NCBI GenBank assembly: GCA_964007475.1
Contig: OZ023273.1
Coordinates: 20,075,557-20,139,556, forward strand
DNA from: Hybos culiciformis
Taxonomy: Eukaryota; Arthropoda; Insecta; Diptera; Hybotidae
Direction: 5' to 3'
Length of the DNA: 64,000 nt
A program made the position numbers and the translations under genes. How positions within the stretch are numbered: position 1 is the first letter of the stretch; every line of letters starts with the position of its first letter. Positions 47,601 to 59,100 of the stretch are shown here, in pieces. The notes below the pieces were generated by a model that had not been told where the DNA came from, searched no databases, and saw nothing but the letters and a program-made list of their open reading frames with translations.

Positions 47601-49686
47601 CAGTCTTTCAAATACAAATTCCAAGTTAGAACATGGAATTTAATATCGTTTCACTATACAAAAATTAAATTTATAAATATTTGCTTAAAACTAAAAAATC
47701 ACACATAAATATATACATATATATTTTTTTTAAAGAAATTTCAAAATTTATTTATTACTAAAATGTTTTTAACACTGAAAATCATATTAAATCAGCAATA
47801 TAAATTTTTGCTACAAAAAACCTACCAACGATAATATTTAAAGATTAAAGAAATCATCAACTTTGCGGATTTGATTAATAAATGGCTAAAATTAGAAAAA
47901 ATAAAAAAAAATATAAATAAAGGGTTAAAAACAAAAAACGAATTCAAAAAAAAAAAAAAGATGAATATTATTTTATAGTGGTCAAATGAATTTCATTATC
48001 GAAATATATGCATGAAATATTCTCTATATGAAGAAAATGTATGCTTAAATTTGAAAGACATCTTTATAAAGTTTAAAATTCAACCGGAATTATTTCAATT
48101 TCAATATTAACAACAAAAAAAAAGGGATGCATACATTTAAAGTGCTCATCGTGTTAACTGGACCCTTTTTCATTTTAATATCCGTTTTTTGTCGCTTATG
48201 AATATATGTATTATTTTGTATATTCAATTTGGAGGATATGAAAATTTTTCCATTTTTCATATGAAATTCGTTATAAATTCAACGTTGAATTATCTTTAAA
48301 AAAAAATAATTAAAATTATTTAATATTCCATTATTGCAGCTGCAGGTGGCTTTTCGAATCTTTGAATCAAATTTATTGTGCATTTTATATTTTATTTTAA
48401 TATCACAGGTTCATACCCTTGAAAAATATAATACTGCGTGTCTATTTATTATATCGATAAATAATATATTCACTCAAATTAGAAATTTTTAGAATTGTGA
48501 AATTTTTAATAACTAATTAGTTTCAATTAAATTTTCGGGTGTTATTTTAATACTTCTCTCACATGTCCCCTGAAATCTACATCAGCTCATGAAAATTTTT
48601 AATTTACATGCTTTTATGCAGACTATTTGATATTGAGAAGAAAGCAATTTTTACATGAGAATTATACTTTTTTCAATGCGAAAATTAAAAATAATCAATT
48701 TGTAGTTTAAATATAAACGACATCAGGATATTCCAAAAAGTATTTTGCAATGTATGTACGAAATTCATTGAAATTTTAACAAAAATATGATAAAATTGAA
48801 AAAATTTATCAGAGGAATAAAGAGCGATATTAAAACAAAAAAAAAAAAAAAACAAATCATTTATTTGATGATTCACAAAAAACCAAATGAAAAAAAAAAT
48901 TGGTAAAATAAGTAAAATTTTTTAAAATCCTGTACGAATAATATTTTGCATACAGAGTCGATTTCCAGGAGATGTCATAGGATATTACATGGACAGGCAT
49001 GCAAACAAAAAAAATTACATATATATATTGTAGATATAGATATACATATGTATGTATATATAATATAATATGTATGCATAATATTCCCTTGTTCGTTTAA
49101 CATTTTATATAACCTGCCTTTCAAAAGGATTCATATCTAGATACGGAAAATTTTGTGTAAATTAAAATGTTCTCTTTTCATCTTGCCTTGCTTTACACAT
49201 GAAATTCTCTAACAAAAAAAAAAAATAAAAAGAAGAAAATACTTTGCCTTTTCTCTAGTTTCAGTAACTCAGATACATTTTAATGCAAGATATATTTGCG
49301 GTTTTCTGATAAAATCTTGTCATTAAAATAATTTTCGAAATATTTTTCATTTTTAAATTCTATTCAGTATTGTAAATATATTAATAATTTATGTAACTAT
49401 GAAAATCTTTAATCAATTAAATTTTTTAATGTTCTAGTTTGACAGCTGTCAACTATTTCTTCTTCCCTGATAGAAATTTATTATTAAAAATATAATTAGA
49501 AATAAATATGATTTATTTAATCATTAATTTAACCCATATGTAGAATACTTTCTTCTATTTTTTGGAAACAAAAAAACTTACTCAACCTACTAAATCGTAA
49601 ATTTTCTTTTTCTCTCCAGAAAAAAAAATTGTTGATTCAAAAGTTTGGTATAGATCTTGGTAGTAGTAGCAAATAACCTTGAAAGT

Positions 49687-49740
49687 TTCGAAATTATTAC
49701 GATTTTCAAATTATTCGAAATTATGACGATTTTCAAATTT
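49687..49740. repeat. Tandem duplication, 2 x 27 bp
   Basis: Two adjacent copies of ttcgaaattat(t/g)acgatttt followed by caaatt(a/t); the copies differ at two positions. Confidence 0.95.
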
Positions 49741-50295
49741 GTATTCAAATTTCAGCATTTTTATTAAATTAAACTAAATTTTTGTTTTCATTCAAAATGG
49801 CTTTTAAATTATATTATCATTAGATTTATTTTATATAGTAAAATAATAATAATGAAAAAAAAAAATAAAAAATTGTAGAGGAAAAAGCAAAATTTTGATT
49901 TATGTCCTATACAGCTTTTACATACCAAACGGGAAAAAAAATATACAGTATTACAACGGAGAAAATCTTTATAATATTATATAAAATATACACTATACTT
50001 TAGCTTTGTTAGCATCAGACTTAAGGGGTGGTGGGAAAGCCTGTAAAAAAAAACCTTTTAATAAAATTATTGTAACTTTTAAGAGTTATAAACATTGTTG
50101 ATATTCAATTTTTTTTCTTCTTTTTTTTATTATTTTTATATTATTATTTGTTCAAACAAAATATAATATTTATATATACATATGTATTTATATATTTTTT
50201 TAAGTTGAAGCAAAAAATCTGGTAAAAAAAAGCGCGCGTAGCTAATGCATTTACAAGTATATAAAAATGTTGAATATAATTTATATATTAAAAAA

Positions 50296-50407
50296 ATAAT
50301 AATAATAATAATGAAATAACTTGTTCTGATTAAAAACAATTAAGAGTATAAAAATAATAGTAATAATAATAATAATAATAATAACAATAATAATATAATA
50401 ATAAATA
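50296..50407. repeat. AAT-rich microsatellite region
   Basis: Two (AAT)n runs (50296-50314 and 50352-50407), the second interrupted by a GT and a C, separated by about 37 bp of unique sequence. Confidence 0.9.
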
Positions 50408-51010
50408 AAAAAAAAAGTAATATCGAAACCCTTTTTTCAACAACTTAATATCGGTTTTTGGTTATAGTATGTTTTTCATCAAAATATAAAATATAAAAAA
50501 AAAATTGTAGAATGCTATATAGAAAAAATATAATTTATAAACATTTTTTTTTATTTTATTCATGACTTTTTCAATTTTTCGTTCCCGGTTTTATCTTATC
50601 CTTATTTGTGTTGTGAATGTTACGTCTGGATATTGATATTGAAAAATATTTCAAAGAATTTTAATTAATATTGGCAATTTTGTTTTTTTATTTTTGGTGT
50701 TTTTTTTGTGTTCTTTATTTTTTATTTCAATTTTTATATTTTATTTATTTTTTTTTGTGAACGAAAAACGTGAACAAAAGAGGTGAAGACTGACTTTTTT
50801 TTTTGTACATTTTTCGAATATTAATTCTGTTAATGTTAACGTATAACAGACCAGCTCAAATTCTTAATCAGATGTTTTTTGTAAAAAAAACCAATAAACA
50901 AACATATTTTTCAAAATAAAAATCATGTCAAATTAGAAAGAATTAATATTTGTTTTCTAGTGTCGCCGTTCAACAAAATGCATCATAGATATTGAATCGA
51001 AAAAAATAAT

Positions 51011-51440
51011 TAATTTTATAAGGCTGTCACACTTCGGCTTTTTAATGGCTTTTTGAAAAAGCCATCATCGTTGTGGCTGTTTTGTGGCTTTTTCCATACA
51101 AAAAATAGATAAAAAAGCTAGTGGCTTTTCAAAAATGCACTAGAAAATCAGGGTTCAAATAACAAATAAGAAAGAAATAAACTAAAAATTTCTATTTGGA
51201 GATTCCCAAACTGTAAAAAATAATTATAAAAAATAATTATGTGACAAGAAATGTGTAAAAAAAAATAAACAACAAAAATTTCATAAAAAAATTAGGAACA
51301 AAATTTTGAAATTTTATTTTTAAAATTTTTTGTTTGTTTACTTATTTTTTTTTTCTTTTTCAACGTCAAAATATAAAAGTGTGAACACATTTAAAATAGC
51401 CACCTAAAAAGTGGCTATTTCATTGTAGTGCGATTCGCTT
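51011..51440. mobile_element. Possible MITE with GGCTTTTT/AGCCAC words
   Basis: The left part has several GGCTTTTT and AAAAAGCC words (51039-51126). The right part has TAGCCACCTAAAAAGTGGCTA, a short hairpin at 51399-51419. The outer ends ATAAGGCTGTCACACT and (reverse strand) ATAAGCGAATCGCACT are only partly alike. No clear target duplication. The assignment is tentative. Confidence 0.35.
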
Positions 51441-51578
51441 ATTATACTTTGAATAATGTATTATACAAAGATCGAGATTAATAAATTTAAATATTTTTAT
51501 ATTGCTGTTATTATAGTAACAGATGTATTAAAAAGCATAAATGAAAGCTATTTCTTCTTGCTACCCAATACAGCTTAA

Positions 51579-51914
51579 AGGAGTAAACACAATTGGGGCG
51601 ACAACGACGGCGACAACGACGACTACAACGACAGCGACAGCGATATCACTCGAGTGAACACAATTACGGCGACGGCGACGAAATAAATATACAGGAAAAA
51701 AGTAAACAAATAGAAAAATAAATAAAAAAATATATGGTTGTCGTTGTCGCCTGGCGACAAAATAGAAAAATTTCTAATTTGTCGCCAGGCGACAATGTCG
51801 TTTGTCGCCAGTCGTCTCAATTGTGTTCATTCTCATACAAATATATGGTTTCTATTTTTTTTTGATAGTCGCTATCGCTGTCGTTGTCGCTGTCGCCCCA
51901 ATTGTGTTTAGTAC
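51579..51914. mobile_element. Nested GACGACG-rich MITE, 336 bp, flanked by TTAA
   Basis: Outer ends: TAAACACAATTGGGGCGACA on the left and its inverse TGTCGCCCCAATTGTGTTTA on the right, with TTAA on both sides (51575-51578 and 51915-51918). A second inverted pair lies inside: GTGAACACAATTACGGCGAC (51654-51673) and GTCGTCTCAATTGTGTTCAT (about 51811-51830). Between these, TTGTCGCCTGGCGACAA and TTGTCGCCAGGCGACAA form an innermost pair of near-palindromes (51744-51760 and about 51779-51795). Non-coding, GC-rich and repetitive. Apparent frames here are artefacts. Confidence 0.85.
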
Positions 51915-51918
51915 TTAA

Positions 51919-54900
51919 GTGATCCACTAGTTCGATTTGACCTACACACACACAAAATGGTAAATATCCCAAAAAATTATATCTATCTGTTTTTTTCAGT
52001 GCATACCAAAGAATCACGATTGAAATTTTCAAAAATGTGTTTCTCTACTTATTCCCCATAGCCACTTCCCTGAGTAGTAATATAAATTTAAGAATTTCCG
52101 TTTTAAATTTGTAATATTGGAATTTTTATATAATTGAGCAAAAGTATAAAAATCTTGACATAACACTTAAATTTAATGACATCTAAGAAACTGATGTTCT
52201 AATTAAAAAATAAATAAAAATTAAATAAATTATATGAAACAGAGTATGGAGTATGGAGTGTCACTTTCAAATAATTACTAGTCAATTAATTCTTAATTAA
52301 AAAAAATTACACATTTGTTCAAACATTATACACAATATTTTTATATATGAATTTATAATATATATAAGTACGATGTAATTATGTTAACTGCAGAATTTTA
52401 TATTTCAATAATTTTAATCCACTCACTTACAGGGTGGTAAACTTATCAACTGTTTTTTATGTAATATTATTTTTTACTTTGTATTCTGCTATTGAACCAA
52501 TCAGTAATTATCGTTTATTATACTTTTAAATTTAATTTTTTTTTTTATATTTTACAATTTTTTTTTTTTGTTCTGCTTACAAAAAATATTGAATGTAAAA
52601 ATTTTGCGTAATCTACAATGTCAATATTTAACAATTTTGTCGTTACATTATTCGTAGTATGTATAGTTATATAATATTCTGTAAACTCTGTCTGTGACTA
52701 TTAAATTTTATAATTACATATTTTATTGAATTGATTTATTATATAAAATTATTATCAATTTTATTGATCTGATAATGAAAATGAAACATTCTTTTTTATT
52801 TAAAAGTATACAATATTATTGAAACAAATTCAAGTGTAAAGAAATCAAAGAATAATAAACTTAACCAACTATAAATTCATGATAAGAAATGGTGGAAGAG
52901 ATTTGGTAATTTCAACTAAAAGAAAAATATATATTTATTTGGACAAAAATGAGTTTTCTTGAAATGTAAATAAAAAATTTATTAAAGCATTTAATATTAT
53001 AGGATGAAACGTAGATTAAATTGTAGAATATTTTCTATTATTTTAAAATAGTTTGTATATTCTTCTTACAGAATTCTTGCATTCAGAAATAATATATGTA
53101 CTCAAATTTAATAATATGACGATTATTTAGTATATATTAATTTATTTATGTTTAAGCATTTGATTAAATTAGACTATAAAGAAAATATCTAGTCATATTT
53201 TATGTTTTATATAAGCAAATAATTTATGGTCCTACTTTTTCTACATTATAGATATGACAATTGTTTTTCACACCTATCGCTATTATAACTGAAAAAAATT
53301 TATGTCATAAATACATTTAAGTATTACAGTAAACAAGACTAATAACGCAGTAACATAACGTCCTGATTTAATCCTATTTGCTCGACCAACGTGTTACTTA
53401 TATTTTACTTAAGTATTTGTTGGCTAATTAAGTATTTGTTTCATGATTATTAGTAACCAAATTCTTAATAAAATGTTGATGTATATGCATTATATATATG
53501 CCTTGAAAACTAATGTAGGTATAAAGAAAATTGAAAGAAAATAAAAATGTTGAATCTATATAGCATTTTATGTATAGGTATATTTTAAAAATTTAAATTA
53601 TTATTATAACCGTAACCAATTTATTAAAATAATTTTTATATAAAGAGTAAATCTCAGAAACTTATAATTTTGTAAAGATTAATCATAAAATAACATTAAT
53701 CAATGTCAAAATAAAAAATCAATCAATATCCATAGAGGTATATAATAATCTAATCTAATCATTAAAAGCTAATTGGATAAAACTATCTTGGAATATTTTT
53801 AGTTTACTTGGAAAAAAGGGTTTAATTTTTTTTTAAAATCTAAAATGCTTAAAAGTATGCGATAATAAATTTAAAAAAAAAAAAATAACTTATGGGAAAA
53901 TAAAAGGATTGAGGCAATTTTTTGTATTATAAATATGTATATTTAAATTTTATAATCAGTTCAATCTGTTTGAAACGTTAACTATATATATAGAATTGAG
54001 TGTAATTCGGTTTCTAGACTAAGGATTATAGAAATAAATCTATTAGAACAATTCAGAATTCCCTGATTTTTGTCACGATTATTGTGACTGTTATCCAATA
54101 ACTTCTAGGTTCATCATACAAATAAATAATCAATGAAACTTCTTAAAATATTTCAATATTATAAAATTAATTTAAAATTTGAATTGAAACTTCGAACTTA
54201 ATAAAAAAGTTACTGTAATACTATATTGCATGCTGTACTAACTGAGATTGAACATTTACACCTTTTTCAGAAACCGCAAAAATTTTAGTTTTGTGTATAT
54301 ATGATAATATGTAGAAGTAAATGATTATATAAATTATAATTTAATGCTTTAACTGCAAAATTTAATGTACATATTCTTTAAATAAAAGTAAAGTGGATCT
54401 GGAATTTATATTGTTTACACTAGTAGGTACATTTAATGTTAACTATATATAAACATTTCTATATTGAATATATGTGTTTAATAAATTTCCAGATATAACA
54501 TTACTGTAATGGTAAAAAATAAATGAAAATCATTCTACCATGATAGTAAAAGAAAAATCCAACACAGTAGTTGTTTTTTCCTGTCAAAACCAAATAACAA
54601 GGGTGGATGAAATAAAGCTCAGGTTTTTCAAGAAACTCCTCTTCATTCTAAATTGCGTTGTGGCCGTAGAGGAAACGTCTTTCTTTCTTTTATTTTTTTT
54701 TTGTTTTTTTTATTTCTTTTTTTTGCACAATAGATATTTATTGTAAAATTTCCTATATTTTATATACATTAAATTTTTTGACAACCTAACACAACCCTCG
54801 AAAATTACATTATTTAGTGAAATAGAATAAAAAAAATATCTATTTAAATTCATTTGCCTGTAAAACGTTGATTTCGTTCTTATAATTTGTTTTTTATTTT

Positions 54901-55367
54901 TTTTTAATAATGATTTTATACTTTGAATAAAAATCAAATTCTTTATACGTGTAAGTGTGTGTATATGTTTACATTAATAAAAATAAGTTTTTTAAACCTA
55001 AAATCATCAACGCAATCACGCAATTATTTCCAATTTTCATTTTATTTAGATTTAATTTCCAAATATTTTTAAATAATAGATTATTATCAAATTACAATTA
55101 TACCCATTTTTGTAGAAACTATTAAAAATAAAATTTTCCCTGGATAACTTTCAAATTTATATTAAAACTTATAAGTTACGGATTGTAGTTATAGTTAGTC
55201 TGATAAAAAAGTCATATTTGATGTCATTCAAAGCAACAACCAGAAATGCGTCAGAGGTTTAAGAGTCGATAATTGAACAGATCTTACCACAATATATTTT
55301 TAATATTTTTACTACAATCGTCTAAAAAGTTTGATTTAAATTTTTTGAAACCTGAAACGATGTCGTA
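51919..55367. other. AT-rich DNA; no gene seen
   Basis: No coding or RNA gene recognised. A slightly richer stretch at 54540-54680 includes an open frame on the plus strand that begins with mixed-composition residues but degenerates into a Phe/Leu run. I cannot support it as a gene. Confidence 0.55.
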
Positions 55368-56132
55368 CACAGAGAAAAATAGTACTAGGTAAAATTAATC
55401 AGATTGCCTTATTGAGCTATTTTACCATGAATTCTTATTGAAATTAATAAATAATGTTTTATTTCCATAGAGAAATCCTTTTGATTTAATGAAGAAAATC
55501 TTATAGAACATTCTAATAGGTTTTCATATTAATTTTATATAGAAAATCATATTCTGTTTTCGAAACAAATGATATTCTTATTGTTATCTAGTTTTAAAAA
55601 GACAAACTCATCGAAAAATAGATTTTCGGTTACAACGATGTAAGGTTTTGAAACTATTTTTGTATTTTTATTTATATAATAAAACGATGCAAGGTTTTTA
55701 TTTGTTTATAAAGTCACCAGTATACATAATTTATATTTTCTATTTTGCACACACCCATAATTTTAAGACTATAGCTGAGTGGTAGAGTGTTTGATTGCAA
55801 TGCTATATGTCGAGGTTCGAATGCCGAACAAGGCATAAAAAATTAAAATCGAAATTATTAAAAAAAAGAAAATTAAAAAAAAATAAAATTAAAAAAATTA
55901 AAAAAAAATAAAAATAAAAAATACAAAAAAAAATAAATAAAATTTTTTTTTTCTAATTCTTATTGAAATCAAAAAGATTTCTTCTTAATAGTATAACGTT
56001 ATCATGTAAAATACAAGCCAAAATTTTTACAAGATTTTCTCTATGGTTTTGATATGACGTTCTTCTTGGAAAAAAAAGGAAGAGAAATCTTATTACTTTT
56101 CTTCTATTTTAAGTGGTAGTTTTTGCTCTGTG
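55368..56132. mobile_element. TA-flanked MITE with CACAGAGAAAAA ends, 765 bp
   Basis: The left end CACAGAGAAAAATAGTACTA and the right end GTAGTTTTTGCTCTGTG are inverted, with TA on each side (55366-55367 and 56133-56134), as in Tc1/mariner-type MITEs of flies. Inverted similarity continues inward in patches: CCATAGAGAAA on the left (near 55467) against TTTTCTCTATGG on the right (near 56036), and TTATTGAAAT/GATTTCTTCTTAATA words. The middle contains a tRNA-like SINE. Non-coding. Confidence 0.7.
55765..55945 (+). repeat. tRNA-derived SINE (tRNA-Cys-like head, A-rich tail)
   Basis: The head has a good internal A box (TAGCTGAGTGGTAGAGTG, 55772-55789) and a B box (GGTTCGAATGC, 55814-55824) at tRNA spacing, with TTGCAAT in the anticodon-loop position (GCA anticodon, Cys-like). 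The anticodon stem and acceptor stem do not pair well, so it is not a working tRNA gene. It is followed by about 110 bp of A-rich tail of the form (A)n-TAAA/TTAA, as SINEs have. It lies inside the MITE 55368-56132. Confidence 0.65.
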
Positions 56133-56134
56133 TA

Positions 56135-59100
56135 CTTTTATCGTCTTTTCTAGCAATTTACTTTTATTAAAACTTTAAATTACAATAAATGCAAAATACA
56201 CACAAATACATAATTTCTTCAATTTAAATGAATAGTGAACCTGAATTTATTACATTTGGGGGTCGAAGAAAATATAATTTCAATATTCTTCACTTAGCAG
56301 GGAGTTATTTTTTTTTCTATTCTGTATAACATTAAAAAAATATTTTATGGAAGATTAAACATAAGATACTAACTCTATGTGTGTCCGGAAATGAAATTTA
56401 AAAACAAATATAATAAAATGGGAATACAATTTTTTATATATTATAATATAGTGTATATAAAGTAACAAAAAAATAAAAATAAAGCTGTGTAAATTACATA
56501 TTCTGAAATCTGACTTTAATATAGTGATAGTGATTGAATTTAAAAACTTTGAAAATTTGAAACTATTTGACGAGACTTCTTGCTTTTTGGGGCAATCATA
56601 TTTTATTTTTTATATTTTTTCTGACAAAATTTTCTGACAAAGTCATGTTTTCGTACTTTCAGTTTCTTGTAGCTTTTAACAAAAAAAAAATATATGCGAA
56701 ATATTTACGTAAATTTTTACATATTTTTAAGTAATGTAAATACATTTTATATTCATATACCTATGGTATTATATACCTTTATGTACCGATACATAACAAC
56801 GCATATTATTATTGTTATTAAGTTATTATTATTATTATTATTATTACTATTATTATTATTATGCATACATATACTAAATATCTATATAAAAAGATATCAC
56901 ATACTTTTGTATTTTTGTAATTATTCCGTTAACAAAGGAATACGGACATGAATGCAATTCGGAAATGTATACAATCCACATTTACATTACATGCATATAG
57001 TATAAGAATAAATGAAAACATGAATACCCTTAGGAAGTTTACAAAATCCTGAAGAAAAATTAATTTATTAAATAGGAAATCAAGATGAGTTTTATATATT
57101 GAGTTTTAGTAATATATAGCTATAAACATGTATAATGCTTTCTTCTCAGTTGTGTGTCTAACTATGTAGATGTACACACTTGTACAGTCGAAATTAAAAT
57201 CTCGATTTTTAATATATTATAAATACTCCAAAAAAATAAAATATAAAAACAAAATATTAAATTAATTTTTAAAATTTTCTTTCCTATTTGAAAAAACCAG
57301 TCAGAAAGTTTGGTAGTAATATAATTTTAATTAATATAAAAGTAACCATACATAGATTGTTTATGTATTTGTTCTTCTTCATAAAACTCTCTAGACTACC
57401 AAATTTCGGTATATTCGTAAATAACAGTCAATACTAATACTGTTTTTAACATCCTTTAATAAAATATCCTTCAATTTCATAATTTTATTTAATTTTTTCT
57501 ACATCACCCTTGCATTAATATCGTATAAATGTTGTGTTAAAATATTAAAACACCACATCCAGAGCTACTTTGGGTAATAAATTTATAAATTTGACATGCC
57601 GATTTCAATTATTTAATCAATAGTATTAATTTTCATATCATATTTTGTCATAAACAATATTACACCTAACATTTTCATAAAATTTGTAATAAATGAAAAT
57701 ATTATGAAGGCAACAGAAAAAACAAATAAAAAATACTGAAAATTCAAAATTTTAAAACAAAACAATTGCAGCAAAAGCACAAATTCCCCGTTCAATTCTA
57801 TTTTATTCAATTATCAATGCTCTAAATAAAATTATAAAGTTTTGACAGGAAAAAAAATTATTAATTAGAAAATATAGTTTTTCTTTCTATGTACTCGTAT
57901 ATGAAAATACAAACTACAATATATGAAAATACAAAATACAATATAGTTCATATTATTTTAAAAAATTTAAAAATTATTAAAATATATATTTTTTATATGC
58001 AAAAATTAATACAATTTCCTAAGAATCATAAATTTGGCTTCTTCCATGGTTAGTGATCATTTTAATTAACTTAGTATTGTACTATCTATATAACTCTGAA
58101 TATCGCATCATTAACTCAAGAATAGGTATGTTAATATTTTCCGAGTAAAATTATAAATAATTATATCAGAACTAAGTAATAAATATTAATCTAAGACTGA
58201 CTATTCACAACAATAATTTGAAAATACTTTAAGATCTCGAAGGTTACTTGAAATTAAGTAAAATTTTACTTTTTTATAAAAATTTATTCTTGACTATACA
58301 ATTCCAATTCCAGTGTAAAGTATAATAAGTATTTTTTATGTTAAGAATTAAAATTGCATCATTTTATTTAAAAAAAATTGTTTCAACCTTTAAGCAGATT
58401 ATAATTTGTTTCGAGAATAAAACAACGCTATAATGTTGTCAGCATAACCTACATTGGAATATAAATAAATGACCTATAATAAAAATTCTTTTAAAGTAAT
58501 ATTTTTATAGTGGTAACGTTGTATATTTTTTAATTTTTTTTTTTATTTTATATTTTCTTTTTAGTTTAAGAGAAGAGTGTAAAATGCAGATAACAAAATA
58601 ACAAACAAAGTACAAGTTAAACAAAAAGAAAACGTTTGAGACCATTTTCATCAAGATTACAAATTCCATTCATGATATATTGATTAAAAATTCATTTAAA
58701 ATTTTCACAAGAATGATGTGATCCCTAAATTTGTTATATTGTCCTTTTAAATTGATTTTTTTTTTATTTTTTTATATTTTATTTCCACTCTTGTTATTCA
58801 CGATGACTATTAAATTTATTGTTTCTTGAAGCAAAATTAAAAACAAAAAAAAAACAACATAAAAAATTGAAAATTCATTGAGAAAGTTATAAATTTTAAG
58901 TGTGGATAACATAAAAGAATAATTGAAATAAAATTTGATATTAATTGTTCGCAAAGACAAAAGCGTTGTCAATGTACGTATAAGTATATATAATTATATA
59001 TATATATATAGAAACATTTTCCAATAAATGGGGATACCCATTTTATTATAGGTATTTTTATATCAAAAGAATGAATTTAATATAAGGAAATGAATATCTT

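Larger units (their letters stand above)
32234..51010. other. Long AT-rich region, no gene recognised
   Basis: About 19 kb of very AT-rich DNA, presumed Antp 5' intron or upstream sequence. Contents that can be named: (AAAAT)n at about 35444-35463, (TA)n at 35598-35632, a (TAAA)n run at 43512-43531, a 27-bp tandem duplication at 49687-49740 and AAT-rich runs at 50296-50314 and 50352-50407. A GC-richer patch at 40630-40695 carries two TGATGG words. All open frames, such as plus 33412-33633 and plus 44989-45192, lack recognisable domains. Confidence 0.5.

Noticed and set aside
54540..54746. 68-residue plus-strand frame
   Set aside because: Ends in a poly-Phe run from a T tract; nothing recognisable.
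55765..55835. Functional tRNA-Cys gene
   Set aside because: A and B boxes are good, but the acceptor and anticodon stems do not pair and an A-rich SINE tail follows.
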